A DNA stretch of 64,000 nucleotides from Ignelater luminosus. Taxonomy: Eukaryota; Arthropoda; Insecta; Coleoptera; Elateridae. The first letter of the stretch is position 1; the number at the start of each line of letters is the position of its first letter. A program made the translations under genes and the position numbers. The stretch lies in the NCBI GenBank assembly GCA_011009095.1, contig VTPC01000399.1:72425-136424 (forward strand), written 5' to 3'. Positions 13,072-25,330 of this stretch are shown one piece after another. The notes under the pieces were generated by a model. That model did no database searches and was not told where the DNA came from. It saw nothing but the letters and a program-made list of their open reading frames with translations.

Positions 13072-13900
13072 TTCTTATCAGACTGTTATCGTTTCCCAAT
13101 AGAATTTAAAAAAAAAACTTTCTTCTGAAAGAACTTACACTTACTTGTGCAATCATCAAACAAACAATTGCCAAACAAGAAAATTGTAACACAAGGAATA
13201 AAGGAAAGAGAAAAAGCGAATGAATTTGAACTAAAGGGAAATAGAACTGGAAGTACAAAACATTTTATTTTTGAGGGTATACTAGTTCGATTTTCTGAAA
13301 GTGCCCATGTGAGTTTTCTTCATCGTGATATTTCAAAACTCTGATTATCACGTAAACCTCGTCTTGGCCCAGCACATGTAAATACAACACATTTATGTTA
13401 ATGACTTTATCTCTTAAAAATATCCTGGTAAGGTCAGAGTAAAGACATACAAAGATAGGAAAATTCTATAAATAACCTGATGTGATCTATACCAATGGAA
13501 TAGAAAATAGAATTAATCAGAAGCAGCAGAGCGTATACCATGTAATGCAATCAAACAATTGAACAAATACGAAACCGTGCCGGATAAGGATAAATGAAGA
13601 CAAAAAATGTTATAATTTGGGAATCACGAAGATAAGTTACACAAGAAATAAAGAGCAAGAATAGGAAACGGAAAAGAAAGAGGTACAAATAGGTGATCTT
13701 GAATCATTTTTTCATGCTGAATCCAAATCTGCTCTTGCTTTTTCTCTAGCACGTATAGTTTACGACAAAAACATGATTTTGTTTCGAAATAAAACGCTAA
13801 AGTAATTAGATGCATTTTATATTACGAAATGTACATAAGACCCATTAAAATATACTATTTTACAGTTTTCTTTTGTGTAATGATGTATTAGGGTCTTCTC
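13072..13900. other. no gene recognised
   Basis: Contains a 65-codon Lys/Asn-rich plus frame at 13147-13344 and nothing with a recognisable motif. Confidence 0.45.
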
Positions 13901-13914
13901 TAATCAGTAACCAA

Positions 13915-15083
13915 CAGTAATCACCCAACTCTTCCGTCACTGTCCATACCTTTATCAGCCTTAACTTTATATGCAAAGGGAGAAATAGATATTGTTTCTA
14001 TCCACAAGGCTTTCATGTAAAATATTTTTTCTCCCACAACTATCTGCCTACTTGGTCAACTTTTCACAATATAATGCTGCGGTTTAGCACGACTGTCCCA
14101 CTCGCACAAAAAGCAATTGTATTTTGTAAATCCCAGTTGAATTCCTAATAACAAAGCTATAGCTTTCAAATCTCCACAGATTTTCCACTCGTATCGTTTA
14201 TAGCCTACGCTCGTTAAAAGGCATTTCATAGTTTCATTATTCCTTTAGGTGAACTAAATATGCAATGAGAACTGAAGGCAATGCATTGCCATTGTGCAAT
14301 AGAACTACTTTCAAACTCAATTTAGATGCATCAATGAATAGTCGCCATTGTTCTGGTTTGTGTTTACGCCCAAGTGTTTCCATCAAACCGTCAACATCAC
14401 TGCAGTAGGTAAGATTGTCGTCCATAGAAAACTCAGAAAACTTCTTTTTGCGGTTACGGAAATGACTAATTTTGATATACTGTGTTCCAATAAATTCCAA
14501 ACTTTTCAATCGGGAGTCAAGCAACTAGGCTTTGCTTTTGCTTAAGTTCAAATCACGAACTAACCCGTTTAGTTGTGCCTGTGTGATCAAATGTGGCTCG
14601 GTGGGATCTGGAGGAATAAACTCTGGATCATTGCTCGAAACAATGTCGACATTCTTCATCTGATCCTTCAAATGTTTCTGCTGGCACAGGAACTGGAAGA
14701 TCAGTACAATGGCCAACGGAACTTATCGCCGATGTTAAATTAGGATACACAACAGAGTTTTCATTTTTTGCAGAGAAGCCTGCTATCTTTGTTATGAAGA
14801 AGTAACAATCGGTTAGATGATCCTTTTGTTGCCTCCATATCATAGGTACTGTGAAGGACATACATATACGGGAACTTTTTATCCACTGTCGAAGGCGATT
14901 TGCACAAAAAACACAACAAATATGTGGTGCCCATAGCTTATTTTGATCTCTAACTTGACATTCAAAGTACAGACGATAAGCTCTCCTTACTAGCACAGTA
15001 AATCGTCTTATTTGGTGTTTAGCAGTAAACTTTCCACAAACGTAACTAAAACTGTCCGGATCGTTCGCACATTTACGGGACAT
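13915..15083 (-). pseudogene. MSRKCANDPDSF-family transposon protein, copy 1 (N-terminal half)
   Basis: The start (Met at 15083) reads MSRKCANDPDSF, the hallmark opening of an uncharacterised repeat protein found in many arthropod genomes. A Cys-patterned region follows (YVCG, then APHICCVFC, then TDCYF) that looks like a zinc-binding domain. After that come YPNLTSAI, a linker, LNGLVRDLNLSKSKA at about 14525, YCSDVDGLMETLG and QWRLFIDASKLSLKVVLLHN (14410-14290). In broken frames, further pieces resemble LKAIALLLGIQLGF and NCFLCEWDSRA at about 14150-14080, and PLHIKLRLI near 13960. The copy stops there, before the family's C-terminal part. Frameshifts fall near 14640, 14530 and 14235. The usual first Cys (FCYVCG) is Ser here (FSYVCG). 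Family function is unknown to me; copy 2 suggests a DNA transposon. Confidence 0.75.
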
Positions 15084-15110
15084 GATTAATGTTTCTAGTA
15101 CAGTTATCAT

Positions 15111-15899
15111 TCAAAACACAAGAAATTTTCTTCGTTAAGCAGTGCTAATGCAACTTTATAAAACTCCACTCGTTCCACAAAACAATACTAACACTGAATA
15201 GGTTCATACATAAGTGATCTCACTTATGGAAAGTTGAAATAATATTTACAAATATTTATCAGAGTGACATACCTGTTGATGACATGTCAATAGCTTTCTA
15301 ATATATGCGGAATGCAATTGCCTCATTTCCAAAATTTCTTATCGCTAATACGTAATTACCTAATGTAATTATAATTACACTGGAACTTCAAATGCATATA
15401 TTTCAAAGTGTTAGAAACAATCTGAGAGCAGATTTGAATTGAGAATGAAAAGTTACATAAGGATTACCTAGTTTTGTTTAAGAACCAAAAACTCTGTTAA
15501 TCAGTGTAATAGGAAGTGGACTACATATTGCTATGGTTTTAAAGAATATTTTCCGAAAACAACAGATTTTGTAAATAAAAACGTCAATGTTCGAGATCTC
15601 TGATTTACCCCATGCTGGGCGCCAGAATTTATACATGTTGTGCTTTTCTTTAAATGAGACACTTCCAAGTTTCTTAAACTATTAATTAGAATTAGTTTTA
15701 TATTAAGATTTTTATTTGACACGGGGTAGATAAGACAAATAGAGAAAAAGTTATTATTAAAAAGGAAAAATACAAAGTATGCATATAGTGAGGGTAGTCG
15801 TAACAGAAATGAACTAAGTGTCTGTCTAGAGGGCAGTAAATTCAACAATTACATACACGTACATACTAAGGGATAGAAAACGAGATATCCATAACACAA
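15111..15899. other. no gene recognised
   Basis: AT-rich DNA. The 105-codon minus frame at 15531-15848 is Leu/Phe/Ser-rich without motifs. Confidence 0.4.
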
Positions 15900-16330
15900 A
15901 AATTCCGAAAAAAAATAAAAAAGCCAAATGGAAATGTAAGAGTTGTAGAACAAACCTGGCAAACAAATAGGTCAATGGCAGTAACAAGGAAGAAGGGAAC
16001 GAAGAGAATTCTTTGGAATATTCTAAGATGCTCTAGTAGTTACTGCTACAAAAATGCATTGGATAAAAACAAATAAAAACGGGAAATCCAGCAGATGGTG
16101 GAATAAAGAAATGAAGTCCAAAATACGAGACGAGAAGCAGATATGAGAAAAGTATACAAAAACCAAGAAAGTGTAAAACAAAAAAAACTACATAAAGAGA
16201 AGATATGAAGCATGAAACAAAAGAAGTAGTAAAGCAAGAAGAAAAACAAAAATTTGGATGCTTTTTGGAAATGAGACGCAAAAAGAGTCTAGTTTTTGAA
16301 ACTTGCTATATAAAATAGTGTGGATCAAAA
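15900..16330 (+). pseudogene. RTE-type LINE fragment (endonuclease/RT linker)
   Basis: The plus strand at about 16050-16320 reads KTNKNGKSSRWWNKEMKSKI, then a Lys-rich stretch with several stops, then KARRKTKIWMLFGNETQKES. WWN(K/E)E followed by a charged helix ending in a W.FG.ME-like motif is the linker between the AP endonuclease and the reverse transcriptase in RTE-type 'endonuclease-reverse transcriptase' LINEs. In-frame stops show that the copy is dead. Phe-rich frames on the minus strand here are its antisense shadow. Confidence 0.6.
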
Positions 16331-16389
16331 CAGTAGACACGTATTTTTTTGTATCGGCTAAGCTCGACGTTAAGAGGATAAAAGCCACT

Positions 16390-16984
16390 ATCGAAAATCC
16401 AATAAATTTTATTTAAAGTCACCTTGCTCTTAATTGGTATAGTAGATATCGAGATGGTTCGAACTGCAAAGTTTTATAACTCTTTATCTCCTATCAGACA
16501 GTACAGAGATTTTTCGTTTATGTTCACCCTCAAATCCTTTTTTATACTTTTTATTTTTTCTAACTGATTTCTTTTGAGGTTACTACTATGTAATCTTAAG
16601 AGTTATGTGTATTTTGTTTTTTTCTGAAATTTGCGTTCGTTCGACAAAAAAAGATTTGCGCTTTCACTGAAAAATATGATTCAGATTGTAGCTTTTGATT
16701 ATTTCTCGAGGCATTTGGAAATCTAGCAGATATAAAAACGGGGTGGATGCTTAAAAAGCTATTCATTCTTATAAAGTTTATTGTTATAGAGTTTACTTGA
16801 AAGTTAAATATAAGGTATTGTAAATCTAAAATTAGACGACCATACGTCAAAATGTTTATTCAACGATTATATAATTAGTGATGGATTTATTTATATACTT
16901 ACTTAAAAACAACCAATATGTTTTATTGTTATTTTACTGTGTCGTATCGCCAATTACACTTATCTGCAGTTTTTCAACTTTTTT
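16390..16984. other. no gene recognised
   Basis: AT-rich spacer between the LINE fragment and the TIR element. Confidence 0.5.
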
Positions 16985-17173
16985 CTGTTGTTTTGAAATG
17001 AATATGTGTATCTGAATGGAGTTTTTGCGCAGATTCCAAAAATGGCCTTTAAAATCCCGTATCACGTCAGGTTTTTTTGATGACGAAAGTGTGAAAATTT
17101 AAAAAACGTAATTTTTTAATGACATTGCTATATGGCAACGTTTGTAACGTGTGAAAATGTTCTCTAGAGGGAC
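16985..17173 (+). repeat. left terminal inverted repeat
   Basis: Begins TGTTGTTTTGAAATGAATA and ends AAATGTTCTCTAGAGGGAC. It pairs with 18560-18757 in inverted orientation. Confidence 0.85.
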
Positions 17174-17329
17174 GATTATGTAAGGAATAGATAAACATAA
17201 ATATTCAAAAGCAAACACTGCGCTCCATTTCAAACTTCCTCTTTTTGGATTGTTCTTGGTATTCGTTCGTACAGTCTCTGTTTAACATCTAACAACAGTC
17301 GGCAATCATATGTATAGTCCACTTTCTTT

Positions 17330-18490
17330 AGAGTCTCTTTTCCATCACTTTAATATCCTGATGGAAGCGCTCGCCATGTTCTTCCGTAAAATCACCGAGA
17401 TGGCCAGGAAAGTAATTTAGATGAGCATGAAGAAAGTGAATTTTGACGCTTATGTTGCAACCAAGCAGTTTATAGGATGTCCTCGACTTATATGGTGTAA
17501 TTTGCAGCCTTTGCGTTCTCCAAAAAGTCTTGTACCGCGTTTCTGAATGCAGTCCATGCTCGCAATTTGCACTCAATCATGGTTTTCTCAAATATGTTGT
17601 CTACCATTAATATTCGTATTTGAGGGCCAATAAAAATCTAGCTTTCATTTTCTTGGACGTGATTGATGGAAACTTACCATCAAGATACTGAAAGCGTTTA
17701 CTGTCCCTGCTTAAAGCTATCACGAATTGCTTCATTAAGCCAAGTTTGATGTGTAAAGGTGGCAAAAGTATTTTCGAGGGATCAAGCAGTGGAAGTGAAG
17801 CCAGGTGTGAATGTACTGCTGACTGGCCATTGCTTCCGAACCCAATGTTCCGTCCTTGCTCTGGAATCCTATTCACACAAAAAGCAAGGAAATTTGGTGT
17901 AGGCTGCTTGTTGAGCGAGAAATATTCCACATTGAAAGTTGTACTGCACACTTTCCAGTAGCAATTCAAGGTTATCGTATGTCTCTTTCAAAGTCACAGA
18001 AAGTGCGACTGGAATGGATGGATGAATGTTAGTATTGTGCAATAAAATACCTTTTAAATTGGATCAGCTGGCATCTATGAACAACCTCCACTGTCCTGGA
18101 TTGTAATTAATGTTAAAGTATTTCATGACTGCCGGAATGTTTCGAGAATATACCAAACCGCTTTGCTCAGCAAAAAACGGAACCAATTCTGTCTCTCGGT
18201 GTCTGTGCCAGGGGAATCTCGTATTAGGACACAGTAAATTCTTTTCATGAAGTCGTGATCTTTAAAGCTCTACTGGGTCTTGAGGTAAATTCAGATCGTA
18301 AACCAAATCATTCAGTGCGTACTGGATAATGGGACTGGGGTTTCATCCTCCATACTGTCCGGTTGGTGCATCTCATCACTTGTATCACCGTCTGAATCGG
18401 TGTCTATTGGGGGCTTGACATCGGACGGGGATGGCACAGAGGTATGGGGCACCGGTCTTACGGCAGGTAGGATATTGGGACACACAATTC
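17330..18490 (-). pseudogene. MSRKCANDPDSF-family transposon protein, copy 2 (lacks N-terminus)
   Basis: Read on the minus strand, recognisable family blocks run in order but in shifting frames: CPNILPAVRPVPHTS (about 18480), LNDLVYDLNLPQDP (about 18310), GQWRLFIDAS and an ILLHN-like block (about 18090-18030), FPCFLCE then DSRAR (about 17870), LLPPLHIKLGLMKQFVIAL (about 17760-17710), FQYLDGKFPSIT, LLGCNISVKIHFLHAHLNYF (about 17460-17410) and DFTEEHGERFHQDIKVMEKR (17390-17335). The copy lacks the first ~120 residues, including the MSRKC start, and stops soon after VMEKR. Together with copy 1 it outlines the family: Cys-patterned N-terminus, LFIDAS core, CFLCEWDSRA motif, and an HGERFHQDI C-terminal block. 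The acidic residues in LFIDAS and EEHGERFHQD are candidates for function, but this is untested. Confidence 0.8.
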
Positions 18491-18559
18491 TGATGTGGAC
18501 CACGATATTTGTGCAGAAGTAGCGGTCGTTTTGAATATGTATTTATGTTTATCTATTCC

Positions 18560-18757
18560 GTTCCTCCAGAGAACATTTCCACACGTTCAACACGCTGTCA
18601 TCCATATAGCAATGTCATTAAAAAATTACCTTTCTTTACATTTTCACATTTATATCATTTGTGAAAAAAACCTGACGTGATACGGAATTTTGGAGGTCAT
18701 TTTTGAAATCTGCGCAAAAACTCTATTCAGATACACCTATTCATTTCAAAACAACAA
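18560..18757 (-). repeat. right terminal inverted repeat
   Basis: Reverse complement of the left arm, ending in CAAAACAACA. It contains a short insertion relative to the left arm near 18660. Confidence 0.85.
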
Positions 18758-21270
18758 AATCTTGTATATTAGTGTTATCTTAGCTAGTCAGTAATTCTAT
18801 AAAGAATTTTTATATATAGCATATTAATTTTAAAAAAGAAAAAGATATGGAAAGGAAAAATGTTACTCAAAGAAAGTAAACTAGATCATCAATAAATAGA
18901 ACTATAAGAAAAAATTTCTTGAACGTTAACCCGTTCTATCTCGATGTATGTATCTTACCATTAATAATGTAACGAACATTGCTGTGCAATAAGCTTTCAT
19001 TTTTTTTTTCTTTGTTTTACCAAACTTTTGCTAGCTACTGCAGTCACTTAGGCAGAAGATAGAACTTTAGGTTGTTGGTAGTAAAAGCGGAATGACTTTC
19101 AAGCGATTTAGCGCCCAGAATGGTTTTCTGTTTTTTTCTTATGAAAGCAAGGCAAAGCTGAACTCGTGTTTGAGTGCAACTGATTTAAGAACGTTAACGA
19201 AGGGCGTAGCCTAACTGCTCCAACGTAGGTGGCTCGACGGAGGTTACTGAAGGAGGCCTGTTGGAGGACAACTCGTGACCATCACCGGTGGCCCATTAAA
19301 GAGCGAACCCTGATTTGGTTTCCGAGATATACCGAAACAAAAAAAAAACCGAAAACCGATTGATGGTGCTTGAATAACCTAAAAGTCATTCCAATGCCAT
19401 TACCATTACCAATAGCCAATGTCTCAACTCGCTGCGATATACCGTTCCTAATAAGTAGAATATCCTGTAAGAAATAAATGACGATCTTCGGTGTCCTGAT
19501 TGTTGGAAATGCGTTCCCTTACCACTATCAGTAACCAAAGTTTCATCTTAATACGACAATCCATATTTGAAATGTGGAATATCGCATTTCAAACGACTGT
19601 AGCATTTTCAAGCCGGATAGACTCTTCATCAGTGAGTCAAGATCTATAACATACTACAGTTTCAGTGAATTTCACTAAAAGTTAATGCCTATAAAAAGTG
19701 TTTTTCGGGGTCCTATGTAAATGCTTTTGTCTCTGTACATACTTAAGGTATGTTGTTGAAAACTAACGGAATCTTATCAACAGTTAACTGTTAACACGTT
19801 GATACTGTGTGCGCTGATGAGAAACGTAACTAGAATGCATTTCTTGTCGAAAGGAGTGTCTGAAATCAAATATTCTGATCGAATCTACCTTAAACCAATC
19901 AAAACGTTGGAATTCGGACGCCATAATTAACTTACTGAAATGATGAACGGTTTGTTTAATTATTTCCCCGAATAGCTCAATCGGGAAATTGGTGCTATTG
20001 ATAGACATGTACAATTTTGCTCTCACGGATATTTGCAGATGCAGTACAAAATTATTATTTTACATTACTACACTGTCCTGCGATGATAGATAACGAAAAT
20101 ATCAAGATTGTAAGTAATTTTCTACCGTGAAAAACAGAATTTTTTAAGTAAATCTGTAAATTAACAAAGATTTGTTTACAAGACGAAAAGATATTCTTTA
20201 AAGTAACGTGCGATCAAATAAAAGAACTAGTAGGTCATGAAATTAAATGGTAAACAGATTTTATTAGTGTTTGACAGTTCTACGTTTATAACCTAAAATG
20301 TAGAATTGTTATATGCCAAAAACAAGTTGTTTACGATTTATATCTTATCAACTTTGATCAACCTATAAGAATTGCACAGGCCACTCGATTTTTTTTGTGA
20401 TCACACGGTATTTTGATTTAATTAGTAAAAGGAATCAACAAGTGATGTATAAATACGATGTAATGAATTATACTTAAAAAATTCGCACAATAAAGTTGAT
20501 AACACCAAAAAAAACCTTACATTATGTATCAGCAGTCTGAATTCTGTAGTAGGAAACAGGTACAAAGGGTCGTAAAGTTTTTGCTATAGGAGAAGGATAA
20601 ATGTTTTTGTCTTAACAAGATAACTAATTACAGATATGTCGAGAAAAGTAGAACGTAAAAAATTAGTTAATCTCTCTCACTTTCCGGTAATCACTACTTT
20701 AGGCACAATTTCTTAATCTCCAGACGTAGGTAGTATACGATATACGAACTAATGGAAATCTCAAAATCTTCCTACTAATTTATTTATATACATAATGTTC
20801 ATACATATAGACAGCCAGTGTAAAATTTCCTACTAGAAATTTAATTTGAATTTTAAATTAGAAGCTAAACTAAGAAGGTGTATGAAGAACGTTGTTCAAA
20901 AGAAAAAACGAAGTCACACAGTTTAAGCAATTCTTGTAAATGATGTTTTTTGTAGAATATTCTAGCATCTCTTTAACGCTTCCCCTGGATTTTTCCTCTT
21001 TTGGTTCTAAATAATTAAAAACAACATCCTTTACACTTGCTCAGCTAAAAAGCTTTTAATATGTCCTGTATTCTTGCAAACACCTTTTTTAATCAGAGGA
21101 CTTTACGCTGACACAGAAATCTAACATTTTAAAGGAGAAACCTTGGTTTCTGTTTGAGTTTCAAATGTTTTTTATGTTTAAAAAAGCATTTATTATTCGC
21201 CTTTACATTTTCACTAGCTCATGATAAAATACCATTAAAATTATTGTATATTTTCATTTTCCACCCTCGA
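18758..21270. other. no gene recognised
   Basis: AT-rich DNA. A GC-richer patch at about 19190-19320 (GGTGGCTCGACGGAGG and neighbours) has no usable frame. An 80-codon minus frame at 19784-20026 has no motif. Confidence 0.45.
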
Positions 21271-21277
21271 GAATACT

Positions 21278-21480
21278 CACATGTGGGAAATGCAAATTGG
21301 ATAGTTAAAGTGGAAAGTTTCCAACCATAAAAGGAAATATACGAGATAACATAAAAAACTACGCTGTTGCATTTTGAGCAAAAGAATTTTTTTTACTTCC
21401 GGGGAGGAAAACAACTGACATTAGAAAGAAAAGATAATATAAATTAATTCCGACATTATTATTTGCATTATAATGCAAAT
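21278..21480. promoter_or_regulatory. POU octamer cluster with palindromic octamer pair and E-box
   Basis: ATTTGCATTATAATGCAAAT (21461-21480) is a perfect 20-bp palindrome made of two inverted octamers (ATGCAAAT) around TATA. A third octamer lies at 21290-21297, five bases after a palindromic E-box CACATGTG (21278-21285). ATGCAAAT is the classical POU-domain site, and inverted pairs can bind POU dimers. This arrangement suggests an enhancer, but no target gene is evident. Confidence 0.4.
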
Positions 21481-23850
21481 TTATCAGAATAAAATGCACG
21501 ATAAGCTTATTATCATTAATTATAATCCACGCTAGCGCCACCAAAAGATAATTTCGATTCAAGGCAATCATAATAATGTAATTATATTGAAACACAGTCT
21601 GGACGGACTTCAAACTTTAACATCCTCTTTTATCTAAATTTACTATTTATCGGATGCGGGTCACTAAATACGGGCATATTTTACTATTAAACTGGTTTCA
21701 TCATCGTCTTCTCTCACTTTTACAGTTTATTACAAGAATTTATGCTAATTATTGTGGAATCAAGAAAGAAAAACAAAACCCCAAGAAATTAGAGATAAAT
21801 TAAATACAAGGCGTTGACAAAATTCCTGCGGTAAATTTCATTCAATAGTCGTTGATCGAGCAATATGTTAACTGTTGCTGCTGCTGCAGCAGTTGAAGCA
21901 ATCATCAGGGTGTGTAATTACTGCAATTGAGAACATTCTGATAAAGGAAAACATATAAATCACGTAATAGTGCAACCGAATGTATGTTCGAGTATGAAAC
22001 CCTACAAGAGCAGCTGATACCAAAGACATGGTTTAAACCGAACAGTTGTTGGGGGATATTTTGTTTGTGTCGAAATAGCGGAACATTTTGTAACTAGGAA
22101 ATTAATTATTAATTTGATAAATCACAGGAGCTTGCATGATAAAATTATTTACAAAAATGTAGTAACAGATTCTATTATTATAAACTTTTTTTCAGGCATT
22201 TAATCAGCTATAACCTTAAAGGTTTTCTTCATTTGTGAACCCATAGATATTTAACAATAAGTTTCAAACTGGGAAACTTTGGATTCTGTCATGTTATCGA
22301 GATTTGTTTCAAATTATAATAAGTATGAAATGACAAACCTACATCCCACACATTATACCATTAACTATATTTGAACAGCAAAACAAATATTGATTGTAGT
22401 CTTAATTATTTGGGTTCTTGGTTATTGTTTTCTAATTAATATTACGAAAATCTAGCGACAGGAAATTTTGCAATAACTTAATTGGATTATGAAACGAGTT
22501 CTAAACATAACATTTCAATCATGTTTATTGTAACCGTTTTTTATAGGAATTACAAAAAATGGCAAAATGGAATGTTCTTTGAATAGTAAATTTATAATTA
22601 AATTGATAACCAACAGCGCTGGGGGAAAATTATTTTCTAAGCTACATAAATAATTAAAAATTGTCCAAGATACTTCTGACATTGATAATGAATAGTTGGT
22701 CAATGCAAGCATACTATCATCGCATCATCTCGCTTTTCTTAACTTTAAACTTTTTTAGTGAATGCTATGTGCTAATCGAACCGATGAACATATTGCATAA
22801 TTGTGCTTCGCATTCTTGTATAATTATTAGATGTTATTTGCGCTTCCCTACATGAACAGGCTTCAAGTTTTCCTGATTCCGTGCTTGATAGCGTTTCGAG
22901 CTTCTTTATGTACGTACCTAGTACATTCCTACACTTTACTAGTAGTGTTTCGTTTTTTCCTTAAACTGTACATGGTCACTCTTCAGGTATTCTTGTGTTG
23001 TGCCTCGATTCGAATAGATTTTTCTGTATTATGAAAGATTTTCAAAAGTTACTAACTCGATTGTACGTGATTCTTGTAAGTTTTCATAAGATCCTGACGA
23101 TATTGTTTGTGAATGATACTTAAAACTTACCATGGAGAACTCGAAACTTGACAGCTACAATTCTTGGTTTTTGACTGCTCATTGTCGATCAGGTATGATC
23201 ATGGAAGAGATCGATTAGGTATACTGGACAACATCTCATAATTAGAAATATTAGGGAATCATGAGCAAACCCCAACTATACCTATTATCTGCTCGATGTC
23301 AAAATCATTTTGATGGTTTTGTAAATAATTAGAGAACATTGAGATCTTAGACAAAAATTTGTTTTATGATACAGTTCAAGAGCATTTTATTTCTGCCTCC
23401 CATATTTCTGAAGTCTGTTATTTCTCTTTTAGAATTGTTTTTACGTTATTTTCTAGAGAGATATATATTTTGCGTATGTTCCAATGTTTTTCTAACTAAC
23501 CTCCAATGATGTACTATAGCGCAACTCTCTCTTATTTCTTCCCTGTGGGTATTCGACTTTTGGATCTCCAACTTTCAAAGAATTTATTTTGTTGAATAAA
23601 TTTCTAACTCTCTATAATGCCCAAATGAAACTTTATTTAACGTAAAAAAATATTACATACTATTTTGTATATATAACATAAAAAGTATTTTTCAGTGAAT
23701 AAACTTAAGCAATTTTATTTGTCAATAAGCTAGTCTACCTTTAAAACAATTATCCTCTTCACCTACCTGTTGGTGAGATTAGTAGGGAGATGGTGACATA
23801 GTAATATGTCGTATAATTATTTTTATTTTGGAAGTTAGACGACTATAGGG
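21481..23850. other. no gene recognised
   Basis: AT-rich DNA. A short CTG/CAG palindrome, TTGCTGCTGCTGCAGCAG, lies at about 21875. Otherwise nothing was seen. Confidence 0.45.
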
Positions 23851-23854
23851 TTCA

Positions 23855-25330
23855 CAAATGTTCAGAAAGCCAACGTTTACAAATTATACAGGTAATCCAG
23901 TTCACACGTTTCCTCGTCGTACTGTATGGCTCTTCACAACCCACGCAAATCTCACTGTTTTCATCACTCACCCGAAAAAGAATTCTTGGGATTATTTTTT
24001 ATTTTATAAGATAAAATTTTAAATTATCTTACCTTATATGATTTCGTCATCTTCTCCCGGATACCTTTCGTTTTTTTTCTTAATTTCTTATTTTTCTCCA
24101 ATTCCTTTGTCTTTTTACTTTTTTTCTTGATAGTGTTTTCTCTTTTCTTTTTTTGAATTTCATAGCCTGAATAGTTTCAGGAGTGTTTATAACACTTGCC
24201 AAATTCTCGATCATTTTGTTAACCTTTGCAAGCTCTGAATATTAGGAACTGGAGAAATTTGACCAAGAACTTTTCCAGGTGTAATTTTTTTATCTCCCGG
24301 TCCTGTACAGGTGGAGATAATAAGAGTACACGTCTGGCATTATTTGGAGAGAGGGTTCTTGTGGATGACCAGATTGAGCAATTGGGTTGTGGAGAGTCCT
24401 TTCCTTGTTGCGGTGTCTGATTCTCCTTCTCTTCCTCTCCCTGGTCCATGTTAACGATGATTGGTTCATCTTTTTGGACATCATCGGATTTCAAAAATGC
24501 AAAGTCCGGTATAGTGTTAGGGTTAAAAGGAACAATACCACAACTTCGGAATCCTAACAAACCATTGGGTTGAGGTGCAGCTTCTCCTCATGCTTCATTA
24601 AGAAGAGATCCAAAATTTTAGAGACTTGAAAAATGCTCTAGCTAGGGGCTGCAGTCAGTGAGTTGTGTGGCTTGGTAGGCAAAGAAGTATAATATTGTTC
24701 TTCTGGGCAAATTCAAGAGATTCTATAGAACCACAATGCGAATTATGGCCATCTAATATCAAAAGAACCTTCTTTTGTGATTTTTTTGGCAAGGAGTGAT
24801 ATGTCTGTGTTTACATAAGCTGACTTGTTGATCCATTGGACATTTTGTCCTTATATTCTGGTTTTTCAATTTTACCTTTAAAAACACACGCTGTGGTGAG
24901 AAAAACCCCTTCACCATTACAACACACAATCACTGAAACTGTTTCGCCCCTTTTACTGGAAGTTATACTTCCAACTGACTTAGATCTTTTTGCAGCCACC
25001 TTGACCTGGTGTACTATTCAGTTGGAGTCCTGTCTCATCAACATTGTAACAGTTTCCAGGTTTATCTAGTAGGTCATGTTCTACAAGCAAATCTTGCAAT
25101 AGATAAATAAATATTTGGCCACAGCTTCCTTGTTCATATTAGTTGAAAGGGCTTGAGAAACACCTTCAGATTTTCTGATTGACAAGTCAGGATTTTGACA
25201 AAGAAAAAGATGTAACCAGTTTAAACCTACCATTCTAGTTCTTGATTAAATTTCTTCTGCCATGATCCTTACTTCATTTCTGGTTGGACAAAAGCCATGT
25301 CGTTGAAGTTTTTTGATGTGCATTACAATT
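23855..25330 (-). pseudogene. pogo/Tigger-like (jerky, CENP-B class) transposase relic
   Basis: This relic of a DDE_1 transposase runs on the minus strand. From the N-terminal side it shows the CENP-B HTH edge MVGLNWLHLFLCQNPDLSIR (about 25230), NKEAVAKY, then KPGNCYNVDETGLQLN (about 25060-25010). The catalytic domain follows with KRSKSVGSITSSKRGETVSV and VIVCCNGEGVFLTTACVFKG (24999-24880), a DGHNSHC-like active-site strand near 24750 in another frame, and the LCLPSHTTH block near 24680. GFRSCGIVPFNPNTIPDFAF lies at 24554-24495, a basic stretch (KKRKEKTLSRKK) near 24140, and a C-terminal Cys finger (CVGCEEPYST, then NWITCIICKRWLSEHL) at about 23950-23860. Frameshifts and stops break the frame repeatedly. 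TIRs were not found. The call is firm because seven family blocks occur in the right order. Confidence 0.88.

Larger units (their letters stand above)
16985..18757 (-). mobile_element. DNA transposon with ~190-200 bp TIRs carrying MSRKCANDPDSF-family copy 2
   Basis: The two ends are clear inverted repeats. The left arm (16985-17173) and the reverse complement of the right arm (18560-18757) align along their whole length. They share TGTTGTTTTGAAATGAATA, GAGTTTTTGCGCAGATT, CGTATCACGTCAGGTTTTTT, TTTTTTAATGACATTGCTAT and AAATGTTCTCT. Small indels and substitutions between the arms show age. Between the arms lies a broken copy of the MSRKCANDPDSF protein in minus orientation that lacks its N-terminal Cys-patterned region, so this is an internally deleted copy. 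No target duplication could be fixed; the flanks are T-rich on the left and A-rich on the right. Confidence 0.85.

Noticed and set aside
16033-16388. Phe/Leu-rich minus ORFs resembling membrane proteins
   Set aside because: They are the reverse of an A-rich plus-strand LINE linker with the WWNKEM motif.
19089-19396. MITE bounded by GGAATGACTTT and AAAGTCATTCC
   Set aside because: The inverted match is only about 11-13 bp, has no extended TIR and no target duplication.
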